A stretch of 12,839 bases of DNA from a candidate division WWE3 bacterium (GTDB lineage Bacteria > Patescibacteriota > 4484-211 > JAGQKX01), in the NCBI GenBank assembly GCA_020429905.1, contig JAGQKX010000007.1, positions 1 through 12,839 on the forward strand, given 5' to 3'. The notes beneath the pieces are model-generated. The model was not told where the DNA came from. It saw only the letters and a program-made list of their open reading frames with translations, and searched no databases. How positions within the stretch are numbered: the first letter of the stretch is position 1; every line of letters starts with the position of its first letter. Position numbers and translations under genes: made by a program. Of the stretch, positions 5,691 through 12,414 are shown one piece after another.

Positions 5691-7073
5691 ATGAAACATC
5701 ACAATCGGTTCTGGCTTTGGTTAATAACAGTTATTACATTTATCTCACTACTGATCTCAATTCCTGAGATTAACCCTCATATTAGTATCTTTGGTAAAAC
5801 GCTTGATTTCTCGTTTGGAGGATATTCAATTAATTGGAATCTGGGCTCGTCTCAATTTGTTCGCAGTCTCGATATTGTAAAAGGTCTTGATTTGGCCGGT
5901 GGTGTACGGGCTACCCTTAAAGCCGACATGTCTGGAGTAGCTGATGAAGATCGACAAGATGCCTTAGAGTCAGCACAGTTAGTTATTGAGCGCAGAGTAA
6001 ACTTTTTGGGGGTATCAGAACCAAACATTTATCCATCAAAATCCGGTGATGATTACCGGATTATTGTTGAACTTCCAGGGGTAACCGATACTAACCAAGC
6101 GATTGATCTTATCGGTCAGACAGCTCAATTACAATTTAGAGAGGTTGACGGAGAGTTTACCAGTTTGCAAGATGCGTTTGTTAATAACCAATTCAAGGAT
6201 ACTGAACTAACGGGGAAATATCTTAAACGAGCCTATTTAGAATTTTCGCAACAGGGACAATCATCGGTTGCAAATGAACCAATTATTCGTCTTACCTTCA
6301 ATGATGAAGGGGCGACACTTTTTGAGACTATTACCGAAAGAAATGTAGATAAACCATTGGCTATGTATCTGGATGAACTGCTTCTGTCGGCCCCAACAGT
6401 GAGTCAAAAGATTTCTGGTGGTCAGGCAATAATCAGCGGAGGATTTACGGTTGAAGAAGCGCAACTACTCGTCAAACAACTTAACGCTGGTGCCTTGCCT
6501 GTTCCCGTAGAGGTCGTTCAACAGGAAACCATTGGACCAACGCTCGGAGAACAGTCTGTAAATAAAAGCCTAACAGCAGGATTGGTTGGTCTAGGATTAG
6601 TCATTTTGTTTATGATTCTTAACTATGGACGATTAGGTATTCTTGCTTCAGTGGCATTAATGATTTATGGTTTGATTACATTAGCGCTTTATAAACTGAT
6701 TCCCGTCACATTAACGTTATCGGGTGTCGCTGGATTTATTCTTTCTATTGGTATGGCGGTGGATAGTAATATTCTTATTTTTGAACGCATGAAAGAAGAA
6801 ATAAGGGCTGGTAAACCACTTCACCAAGCTATGGAACTCGGTTTTGGAAGAGCTTGGGATAGTATTCGTGACGCCAATGTGGCTACGCTGATCACCGTAT
6901 TTATTTTGTTTAACCCTTTCAATTGGAATTTCTTAGTCACGAGCGGGATGGTACGAGGTTTTGCATTGACGCTCGGGTTAGGAATTGCGATTTCATTATT
7001 TAGCGGTATTATTGTTACCCGAACACTTATTCGCGTGTTTTATCGAACACAGCGTATCAAAAAAAATGATTAA
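5691..7073 (+). CDS. secD: SecD, protein translocase accessory subunit
   Basis: This 460-residue protein is a compact SecD. It has a first membrane segment (about 7-25), an extracytoplasmic P1-type domain, and five more membrane helices in the C-terminal ~180 residues. Family signatures are DLAGGVRATLKAD near residue 65, ERRVNFLGVSEP, YRIIVELPGV, and GPTLGEQSVNKSL just before the RND-like membrane domain. There the motif GMAVDSNILIFERMKEE carries Asp358, the residue corresponding to the proton-pathway Asp of SecD. With SecF it pulls exported proteins across the membrane using the proton motive force. It is shorter than the ~615-residue E. coli protein, as in many bacteria with a small P1 domain. 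secF follows with an overlap, so the two are co-translated. Confidence 0.97.
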   Translation: MKHHNRFWLWLITVITFISLLISIPEINPHISIFGKTLDFSFGGYSINWNLGSSQFVRSLDIVKGLDLAGGVRATLKADMSGVADEDRQDALESAQLVIERRVNFLGVSEPNIYPSKSGDDYRIIVELPGVTDTNQAIDLIGQTAQLQFREVDGEFTSLQDAFVNNQFKDTELTGKYLKRAYLEFSQQGQSSVANEPIIRLTFNDEGATLFETITERNVDKPLAMYLDELLLSAPTVSQKISGGQAIISGGFTVEEAQLLVKQLNAGALPVPVEVVQQETIGPTLGEQSVNKSLTAGLVGLGLVILFMILNYGRLGILASVALMIYGLITLALYKLIPVTLTLSGVAGFILSIGMAVDSNILIFERMKEEIRAGKPLHQAMELGFGRAWDSIRDANVATLITVFILFNPFNWNFLVTSGMVRGFALTLGLGIAISLFSGIIVTRTLIRVFYRTQRIKKND

Positions 7074-7956
7074 CTTCATGAAATACAAATGGATATACTT
7101 TGCAATTTCGGGTGTGGTGATCATCCCAGGGGTGATTTCTCTCGCTCTTTGGGGGTTGCGACCTTCTGTCGATTTTATCGGAGGAACAGTCTGGGAATTA
7201 CAACTTGCGCGTGACCAAGGAGATTGGAATGAAGTCCAGGGCCAGATAGACACGCTCATTGAGAACGAAGGAATTGAAATTTCAGGTAGCACGCTGAATG
7301 ACCAGGGAGTAGTACAACTTCGATCATCAACCATAACTCCTGATCAAAAGAAAACAATTCAACAAAAATATCAAGACGAGATAACCACAGACATTACCGA
7401 ATTACGATTCGAAACTGTTGGCCCATCGTTGGGCAGAGAACTCTTGATAAAGACGATCACGGGTGTCTCACTGGCGGCATTGTTAATTTTGGCCTATATC
7501 GCCTGGAGATTCAAGGAAAAAATGTACGGTGTATGTGCGGTATTAGCTATGCTACACGATAGTATTATTGTACTTGGTGTATTCAGTTTAATTGGACACT
7601 TCTGGGGTGTCGAAGTTGATTCCTTATTCGTGACGGCAGTACTAACTATTTTGTCTTTTTCTGTACACGACACGATTGTGGTATACGATCGTATCAGGGA
7701 ATCAATTCGAAAATATCCAAAGTTAACATTTATCGAGCTGATCAATAAGGCAGTAGGTGAAACACTTGTCCGGTCAATCAACAACTCGTTGACCATTATA
7801 TTTATGCTTTCTGCGTTATTACTTCTTGGCGGAGAATCGATCCGTTGGTTCGTTTTTGCCTTGCTAGTAGGTACAATAGCGGGTACCTATTCATCTACAT
7901 TTACTGCCGCCCCACTACTTGCCTTGTGGTCTGAAAAATTAAAAAAATCAAAATAG
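7066..7956 (+). CDS. secF: SecF, protein translocase accessory subunit
   Basis: This 296-residue SecF has an N-terminal membrane helix (about 7-28), a small outer domain starting with VDFIGGTVWEL, and the ETVGPSLGRELL motif before the five-helix membrane domain. The conserved SFSVHDTIVVYDRIRES motif contains Asp202, the counterpart of the functional Asp of the SecF D-T-I-V-V motif. The His preceding it replaces the more common Asn. LVRSINNSLTI completes the signature. The chosen ATG overlaps the secD stop by 8 bases and gives the natural MINFMKYKW start. An ATG at 7078, 4 bases after that stop, is the alternative. Longer readings starting at a TTG inside secD are not credible. A weak hairpin lies at the 3' end. 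Confidence 0.96.
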   Translation: MINFMKYKWIYFAISGVVIIPGVISLALWGLRPSVDFIGGTVWELQLARDQGDWNEVQGQIDTLIENEGIEISGSTLNDQGVVQLRSSTITPDQKKTIQQKYQDEITTDITELRFETVGPSLGRELLIKTITGVSLAALLILAYIAWRFKEKMYGVCAVLAMLHDSIIVLGVFSLIGHFWGVEVDSLFVTAVLTILSFSVHDTIVVYDRIRESIRKYPKLTFIELINKAVGETLVRSINNSLTIIFMLSALLLLGGESIRWFVFALLVGTIAGTYSSTFTAAPLLALWSEKLKKSK

Positions 7957-7974
7957 AGACGGTCTCTTTATTTT
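7955..7974 (+). terminator. weak hairpin with T-rich tail after secF
   Basis: AGAGA (7955-7959), loop CGG and TCTCT (7963-7967) are followed by TTATTTT. The stem begins within the secF stop codon. Five base pairs make a weak terminator; AGAGAC/GTCTCT is also a possible operator for the downstream gene, whose -10-like TATTTT (7969-7974) ends 6 bases before its ATG. Confidence 0.35.
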
Positions 7975-7980
7975 CGACGT

Positions 7981-8736
7981 ATGAATAACTTGCCAAGGAT
8001 TCTTTTTACAGGACCTTTTAACGAGGACCACATAATTATCTCTTTTTCTCCCGTCAGTAACCGCAAAATTGATCCATTGATAGAATCACGTTTAGAAAAA
8101 GAATGGGAGGACATTATGAAAAAGGCGAAAGAATCAGGTAAACTGGCCTTCGATGCTGATACCTTCCGATTAGACACATATAGAATTGACAATCATGAAC
8201 TCTACCTTGAAGTGAGTAATCTACGCTTTAGCAAACGCAAACCCTTGAAAGATATGGTTTCAGAATTGATTCCATTAGGGGAAGCATATTTTCCAAAAGG
8301 CATGAGCATCGGAGGATTTATTAAGACTACCGATGATAAATATATTTTTGGCCAGCGAAATGGTCGTTCGTTAACAAAAACGACACAAGATTTCATTGGT
8401 GGTATCGTGCAGCCGGAAAAACTAGACTCTGGGAGAGATTTATTCGGTGCAAATTATCAGGAGATTGATGAAGAATTAAATATTCCAAAATCAAAAATAA
8501 CATCGATGTGCTTGCTTGGGGTAGTTCTTTCGAATACTAGTGATGTAATCTGTGTGATGGATACGCACCTCTCATTAACTTTAGCAGAAGTAAACATGCT
8601 TTTTAGGGATAGAAAAGACGCCGAAATGGATTCTATCGTGGTGATTGAGAAAAAAGCATTGGAACAGTATATGCAAACTTTGGGCGGATACAAGCCGTGC
8701 GCATTCACGCTCTTTCAGAGCGTTTATTCACCGTGA
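7981..8736 (+). CDS. Nudix-superfamily-like protein with degenerate Nudix box
   Basis: This 251-residue cytoplasmic protein has an N-terminal region (about 1-105) of helices and strands and a C-terminal Nudix-like domain from GGFIKTTDDKYIFGQR. The Nudix box is recognisable but altered. Gly140-Gly141 opens it, and QEIDEELNI (160-168) stands for REUxEExGU, with Gln for Arg and Asn for Gly. About six extra residues separate the first Gly/Glu part from the helix. The three metal-binding acids (Glu161, Glu164, Glu165) remain, so diphosphate hydrolysis is still possible. The arrangement of a long N-terminal extension and inserted box recalls eukaryotic-type NUDT22/NUDT9-like enzymes, but the substrate cannot be read from the sequence. 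Its 3' end overlaps the convergent LytR_C gene by 13 bases. Confidence 0.65.
   Translation: MNNLPRILFTGPFNEDHIIISFSPVSNRKIDPLIESRLEKEWEDIMKKAKESGKLAFDADTFRLDTYRIDNHELYLEVSNLRFSKRKPLKDMVSELIPLGEAYFPKGMSIGGFIKTTDDKYIFGQRNGRSLTKTTQDFIGGIVQPEKLDSGRDLFGANYQEIDEELNIPKSKITSMCLLGVVLSNTSDVICVMDTHLSLTLAEVNMLFRDRKDAEMDSIVVIEKKALEQYMQTLGGYKPCAFTLFQSVYSP
8707..8723. terminator. perfect 7-bp hairpin inside a convergent gene overlap
   Basis: ACGCTCT (8707-8713), loop TTC and AGAGCGT (8717-8723) form a perfect stem just before the last codons of the Nudix-like gene and adjoining the stop of the convergent gene. On the plus strand it is followed by TTATT, so the U-tract is poor. It could slow or end transcription in either direction; function is inferred from position. 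Confidence 0.4.
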
Positions 8737-9800
8737 ACAATCACGACATTATATTGACTAAACCGATCACCTGGGCCAAATTCGGCAACTGTGGCTGTAT
8801 CATAGAGAGGTTTTAACACTGAGTATGCCGCATCAGCTACATCCTTGAAGCCAGTCTGGTAGTTTATTTGAACATGATCGTAGTTGTATGGAGGGGCATC
8901 ACCAACGTAGTCAACGATAATCTCGCGTTCTTCTAATTTGCTTTTGATTTCAGATGCAGCTCCTGGGACACCGCTTCCATTCAAAACATACAATTGATAA
9001 TCATTTGGATCTCTATCTAGCTGGACCGGGGGAAGTGGAGTGGGGGTTGGCTCCGGAGTTGGTTCAGTGGTTGGCTCAGATGTGGGGGTTGGTTCGTCAG
9101 TAGGAGCAGTTGTTGGTTCGTCGGTTGGAGCAACGGTGGGTTCTTCACTTTGAGTCGGTTCAAAAGTTGGTTGAGTTATATCAGCAGGTGTGGGGGTAAC
9201 CAGAACATCGAAGGCTTTTTGTTTGTTGATAGAATAGGCATTTTGATCTGTGTCTGATGGCCACAGGAACGTGTGAGCCACAATAATCCCTCCAAACAAG
9301 ATAAGCCAAATTAATATACTTGTTAACCATTCCTTTCCACTGTGTTTGATGTATGTTGCAAATTTTAGCCGTCTGTCATGATCGAACAATACAAAATTAA
9401 CACCTTGATCTTTACCGCTCCAAACGTAAAAAACCAAACCGATACTAAAAATAAGGAGAATCGATGCCATAATGCTGTTTCCATATCCCAAATCAAACCG
9501 CTTAAGTAATTGGAACAAAGTGCCGATTACGAGTAAGAAAAAGATCAAACCCCAATCAGATTTGCTCATTCGTTTATTGCTTATGGGGTGATTATGAAAC
9601 AGTAGCATGATTGTGAAACTAACAAGAATAACGGCCAAGATGGAAAGTTCATGGATATATGGAGTAATGCCTCCACCAAGCACTTGATTTACAAATAAAG
9701 TGAAAAAATACGTTGAAATTGATAGGGCAAATACTTTTTTGGCAATTTTTCCGACATTATCCAAAAAACTATCCCTCGGAGATTCTTTGTCCACGTGCAT
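8724..9800 (-). CDS. five-TM membrane protein with Pro/Thr linker and C-terminal LytR_C domain
   Basis: This 358-residue protein has five predicted membrane helices (about 23-45, 51-68, 82-99, 109-127 and 158-180). They are followed by a Pro/Thr/Glu linker (about 200-258) and a C-terminal LytR_C domain (268-358) that begins LYVLNGSGVPGAASEIKSKL and ends NVVIVHG. An odd number of helices with a cytoplasmic N-terminus places the linker and LytR_C outside. LytR_C is usually found after the LCP domain of cell-wall polymer ligases; no LCP domain is present here, so a ligase role is not supported. It is probably an envelope-associated module, perhaps binding a wall component. The linker includes a 24-base tandem duplication. 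The promoter is a clear extended -10 element. The gene overlaps the Nudix-like gene tail to tail. Confidence 0.8.
   Translation of the reverse strand: MHVDKESPRDSFLDNVGKIAKKVFALSISTYFFTLFVNQVLGGGITPYIHELSILAVILVSFTIMLLFHNHPISNKRMSKSDWGLIFFLLVIGTLFQLLKRFDLGYGNSIMASILLIFSIGLVFYVWSGKDQGVNFVLFDHDRRLKFATYIKHSGKEWLTSILIWLILFGGIIVAHTFLWPSDTDQNAYSINKQKAFDVLVTPTPADITQPTFEPTQSEEPTVAPTDEPTTAPTDEPTPTSEPTTEPTPEPTPTPLPPVQLDRDPNDYQLYVLNGSGVPGAASEIKSKLEEREIIVDYVGDAPPYNYDHVQINYQTGFKDVADAAYSVLKPLYDTATVAEFGPGDRFSQYNVVIVHGE
9091..9138 (-). repeat. 24-base tandem duplication in the Pro/Thr linker
   Basis: Two near-identical 24-base units (9091-9114 and 9115-9138) each encode a PTDEPT-containing octapeptide in the linker of the LytR_C protein. 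Being a multiple of three, changes in copy number would keep the frame and alter linker length. Confidence 0.7.
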
Positions 9801-9806
9801 ATGATT

Positions 9807-9815
9807 ATTGTATCA
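9807..9815 (-). promoter_or_regulatory. extended -10 promoter of the LytR_C gene
   Basis: On the minus strand TGATACAAT is followed by AATCAT and then the ATG at 9800. The TGn-TACAAT element ends 6 bases before the ATG, predicting that transcription starts on the start codon itself. It is the same arrangement as before the 35-residue gene at 3260. Confidence 0.65.
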
Positions 9816-9878
9816 ATTACGCCTTTAAAATGAAGAGTTATTATTGTCACCAGTTTATATCTCCTGTAAGCTATAAAA

Positions 9879-10373
9879 ATGGAACCCGGTTTGCTTGTCC
9901 CTTCCAGTGAAGAGATTCTTGTCACTGTCATTCGTACGGTGATCATCTTTCTGTATACATTTCTCTTACTCAGATTATTGGGTAAAAAACAGGTTTCTCA
10001 ATTCACTTGGTTTGATATTTTGCTGATTGTAGCTTTGGGGTCCGCTGTAGGCGACACAATGATTTACCCTGAACGCACGGTGCCGGTTTTTGTTTCTATG
10101 ACGGCGATTATGGTTGTTGTAGCGTTGGTTAAAGTTTTTTCATACCTGATGATTCACAGTGAAAAAACAGAAGATATTCTAGAAGGAAAAGAGCTGCTTT
10201 TGGTTAATAATGGGAATATTGTGGCTGACGGTTTAAGCAAATCTGATCTAACTGAGCGGCAATTGCGAACGCTACTTCGTGAAAAAGGACATATAAACCT
10301 CCGGTGGGTAGATAAAGTTTTTCTTGAAACAGACGGTGAAATTAGCGTCATAAAAAAGTCAAAAAAGAAGTAA
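9879..10373 (+). CDS. DUF421 / YetF-like membrane protein
   Basis: This 164-residue protein has three membrane helices (about 13-33, 43-61 and 67-91) and a cytoplasmic C-terminal domain (about 95-160) with a Lys-rich end. The family signatures are RLLGKKQVSQFTWFDILL and ALGSAVGDTMIY between the helices. ILEGKELLLVNNGNI and LTERQLRTLLREKGH lie in the soluble domain. DUF421 proteins (YetF, YrbG and others) are found across bacteria; their molecular function is unproven. The start follows TATAAA by one base, so that TATAAA is too close to serve as a -10 for this ATG. TTGTCA at 9844-9849 is a good -35-like match, but its 17-base partner TAAGCT is poor. The gene diverges from the LytR_C gene across 78 bases. 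Confidence 0.85.
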   Translation: MEPGLLVPSSEEILVTVIRTVIIFLYTFLLLRLLGKKQVSQFTWFDILLIVALGSAVGDTMIYPERTVPVFVSMTAIMVVVALVKVFSYLMIHSEKTEDILEGKELLLVNNGNIVADGLSKSDLTERQLRTLLREKGHINLRWVDKVFLETDGEISVIKKSKKK

Positions 10374-10390
10374 TTTGAGCATGTATCTAT

Positions 10391-10420
10391 TTGCATCGGA
10401 ATATTCGCACGGTGTATACT
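10391..10420 (+). promoter_or_regulatory. promoter for galU
   Basis: TTGCAT (10391-10396), an 18-base spacer and TATACT (10415-10420, five of six matches) precede the ATG at 10430 by 9 bases. Transcription would begin at about 10427, giving a leader of 0-3 bases. The TTG at 10391 is thus better read as the -35 element than as a start codon of a longer protein. Confidence 0.6.
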
Positions 10421-10429
10421 TATCTGACT

Positions 10430-11311
10430 ATGAAAGGTAAAAGACCAGTTACAAAGGCGGTCATTGCGGCCGCAGGATATGGAACTCGCTTTCTTCCCGC
10501 AACCAAAAATCAACCAAAAGAAATGCTCCCCATTATAGACAAGCCGATTATTCATTATCTCGTTGAGGAATGTGTGAAATCGGGAATTACAGATATCATT
10601 CTAGTTACTAGAGCTGGGCAGCATATCATGGAAGATTATTTTGATAATAATTACGAGCTTGAGTATTCCTTGGAACAGAATGGCAAAGAAAATAGATTAA
10701 AGATCATTAAAGATATCCCACAGATGGCTAACTTTGTCTATGTGAGGCAAAAGGGACATCTCCCGTATGGCAATGGTTCACCCTTAGTTGCGGCGGCGCC
10801 ATTAATTGATGACGATGAAGCCTTTGCCTATTTATTCGGTGATGATATGGTGCTATCCAAAACTCCCTGTATTCAACAGCTGAAAGAAGTTTATGAAAAT
10901 AATGATTGTGACGGAGTAATTGCTGCCCAAACGATCCCGCGAGAAGAGACGTATCGTTATGGAATTGTAAAATTTAAAGAAGGGACCAATCAATTTGAGG
11001 CGCTTGTTGAAAAACCCGATCCTGAGGATGCGCCATCGACGGTGGCAGAGTTCGGACGATTCATCCTGAATAATAAGACGGTCAGTGAAATATTAAAGAA
11101 AAATACAGGTTTAGACGGAGAGCTTTGGCTGGTTGACGCAATTACTCGAGCGTCTGAAAACGGCGGTACTTTTCTCGTTCACGACATCGAAGGGAAATGG
11201 ATGACCACAGGTGATCCGTTGCGATATATGAAAACGATGGTTGAATTTGCCTTAGAACGTGAAGATCTCGGACAAGAGTTTAAAGATTATCTGAAGAATT
11301 TAGAGATGTAA
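10430..11311 (+). CDS. galU: UTP--glucose-1-phosphate uridylyltransferase (GalU-type)
   Basis: This 293-residue enzyme would make UDP-glucose from UTP and glucose-1-phosphate for glycan and lipid glycosylation. The nucleotide-binding signature is clear: AVIAAAGYGTRFLPATKNQP with KEMLPIIDKPI (about residues 10-43). The metal-binding pair is Asp138-Asp139 in LFGDDMVL. The sugar-binding EKPDPEDAPS starts at Glu194, followed by FGRFILN and GELWLVDAI, and Lys appears in IEGKWMTTGDP. One deviation is that the usual GLGHAV stretch reads YGNGSPLV (Gly114-Gly116), so specificity for glucose versus a related sugar is a little uncertain. The ATG at 10430 is chosen because the signature begins right after it and a promoter lies directly upstream; a longer reading would put the promoter inside the protein. 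The 3' end overlaps the convergent gene by 12 bases. Confidence 0.92.
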   Translation: MKGKRPVTKAVIAAAGYGTRFLPATKNQPKEMLPIIDKPIIHYLVEECVKSGITDIILVTRAGQHIMEDYFDNNYELEYSLEQNGKENRLKIIKDIPQMANFVYVRQKGHLPYGNGSPLVAAAPLIDDDEAFAYLFGDDMVLSKTPCIQQLKEVYENNDCDGVIAAQTIPREETYRYGIVKFKEGTNQFEALVEKPDPEDAPSTVAEFGRFILNNKTVSEILKKNTGLDGELWLVDAITRASENGGTFLVHDIEGKWMTTGDPLRYMKTMVEFALEREDLGQEFKDYLKNLEM

Positions 11312-11674
11312 CACCTGCGTAAATGTGGTGGTTTCCTCGTTTACTTCTTCTATTCCATACGGAAATTGTTCAACTGAATAGTATCGGATTGGTAGTTTGA
11401 GGCTGTTGGCTAAGTTTATTTCTTTTTGTACTCCATCGGAGATATCACCAAATACCCATAGTTCATCTGCACAACGAATAAGGTCATTGTTTGCTTCGAT
11501 GAGTCTTTCGCGTTTTACGGTATCAAGCAGAAAATAGGAAAACATCATAAACGCACAGGTTGGGGTGTAATTCTGTTCTAAAATAAATTTAATAATATGT
11601 TCGCGAAGGTAAAAGTTTTGTTTACTCATCGCGGCGAAAACAATGGGTTTTTGCGTTTCGTGTAATGAGGACAT
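11300..11674 (-). CDS. small nucleoside 2-deoxyribosyltransferase-like / DUF4406-like protein
   Basis: This 124-residue soluble protein looks like one Rossmann-type domain of the nucleoside 2-deoxyribosyltransferase superfamily. It opens with a strand (KPIVFAAMSKQ) and a helix carrying YLREHIIKFILEQ. Next is RERLIEANNDLIRCADELWV with Asn62 and Asp70, then FGDISDGVQKEI (Ser79, Asp80, Gly81, Glu85), and a final LPIRYYS strand. The 'N...LI..AD.LWVFG..S.G...EI..A' pattern is typical of such nucleotide- or nucleoside-binding folds. Related proteins with this pattern are usually annotated as hypothetical, and the reaction is not known. The gene diverges from pcm and its 3' end overlaps galU by 12 bases. 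A GGAG lies 16 bases before the ATG, too far to be a normal ribosome binding site. Confidence 0.6.
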   Translation of the reverse strand: MSSLHETQKPIVFAAMSKQNFYLREHIIKFILEQNYTPTCAFMMFSYFLLDTVKRERLIEANNDLIRCADELWVFGDISDGVQKEINLANSLKLPIRYYSVEQFPYGIEEVNEETTTFTQVLHL

Positions 11675-11747
11675 GTGTAATTTAGTGACACTCCTATAGT
11701 TACAATACCATAGTTTTATTTTGGATTGCTTGATAAGCTTACTAATT

Positions 11748-11756
11748 TGGTATGAT
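11748..11756 (+). promoter_or_regulatory. extended -10 promoter of pcm
   Basis: TGGTATGAT is followed by ATTCGT and then the ATG at 11763. The TGn-TATGAT element ends exactly 6 bases before the ATG. TTGATA at 11730-11735 is a -35-like match but at only 15 bases; TTGCTT at 11726-11731 is at 19. The predicted transcription start is the start codon. Confidence 0.65.
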
Positions 11757-11762
11757 ATTCGT

Positions 11763-12407
11763 ATGGATTATATGCAGGAACGCCAGCATTTGGTTCAAAC
11801 ACTTCGAGAAGAGGGAATTACAAACGAAAGAATATTGAATGCCTTCGCTACGGTGCCGCGCCACGAATTTGTCCCAGAAGATCAGAAAGCGCTTTCGTAT
11901 CAGAATAGTCCACTTCCTATTGGTTATGAACAGACCATTTCTCAGCCCTATACGATTGCATTCATGATGGACTTACTTGATCCACAGCCTGGTGATACTG
12001 TTTTTGAAATCGGTACTGGTTCTGGATACCAGGCAGCATTATTATCAAAACTAGTCAAACATGTGTATACTATCGAACGAATACCTGAATTATCTAAGCA
12101 GGCTCGGACAGATATTGAGCGTTTATTTTTAGAAAACGTTACCGTCATGGAGGGTGATGGTACGTGTGGATATCAGGATCAGGCACCGTTTGACGGTATT
12201 ATCGTTACAGCAGGTGCGCCACAGGTGCCGACGCAATTAACTAATCAACTGACTAATGGTAGGCGCTTGGTGATCCCGGAGGGGTCTTGTTGGAATCATG
12301 AACTGTTAAAAATAACAAGAGAAGGCGCACAACTTAATCAAGAAAGTTATCCAGGGTTCATGTTTGTTCCGCTTATTGGAGAATGCGGATGGGAAGCAGA
12401 AAAATAA
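11763..12407 (+). CDS. pcm: protein-L-isoaspartate (D-aspartate) O-methyltransferase
   Basis: This 214-residue cytoplasmic enzyme would use S-adenosylmethionine to methylate isoaspartyl residues in aged proteins, starting their repair. Family features appear in order: VPRHEFVPED near residue 30, LPIGYEQTISQPYTIAFM (substrate-binding region), SAM-binding motif I FEIGTGSGYQAALLS (Gly84, Gly86, Gly88), an acidic end of the second strand in YTIERIPEL, GDGTCGYQDQAPFDGIIVTA, and a C-terminal LIG strand. Length is normal for the family. The ATG at 11763 is preferred: it matches the family start and sits 6 bases after an extended -10 element. A longer reading from a TTG at 11721 would run through the promoter. 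The next gene begins 7 bases after its stop. Confidence 0.95.
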   Translation: MDYMQERQHLVQTLREEGITNERILNAFATVPRHEFVPEDQKALSYQNSPLPIGYEQTISQPYTIAFMMDLLDPQPGDTVFEIGTGSGYQAALLSKLVKHVYTIERIPELSKQARTDIERLFLENVTVMEGDGTCGYQDQAPFDGIIVTAGAPQVPTQLTNQLTNGRRLVIPEGSCWNHELLKITREGAQLNQESYPGFMFVPLIGECGWEAEK

Positions 12408-12414
12408 TATATTT

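Noticed and set aside
6985..7065. Longer secF start inside secD
   Set aside because: It would add 27 residues with no SecF similarity, translated from the out-of-frame secD sequence. The ATG at 7066 or 7078 fits the family.
9713..9946. Readings on both strands across the LytR_C/DUF421 divergent gap
   Set aside because: They overlap the two well-supported genes in other frames and have no coding character.
10391..10429. Extended galU N-terminus from TTG
   Set aside because: The stretch is better explained as the -35/-10 promoter, and the GalU signature begins right after the ATG at 10430.
11721..11762. Extended pcm N-terminus from TTG
   Set aside because: It runs across the extended -10 element, and the added residues do not match the family.
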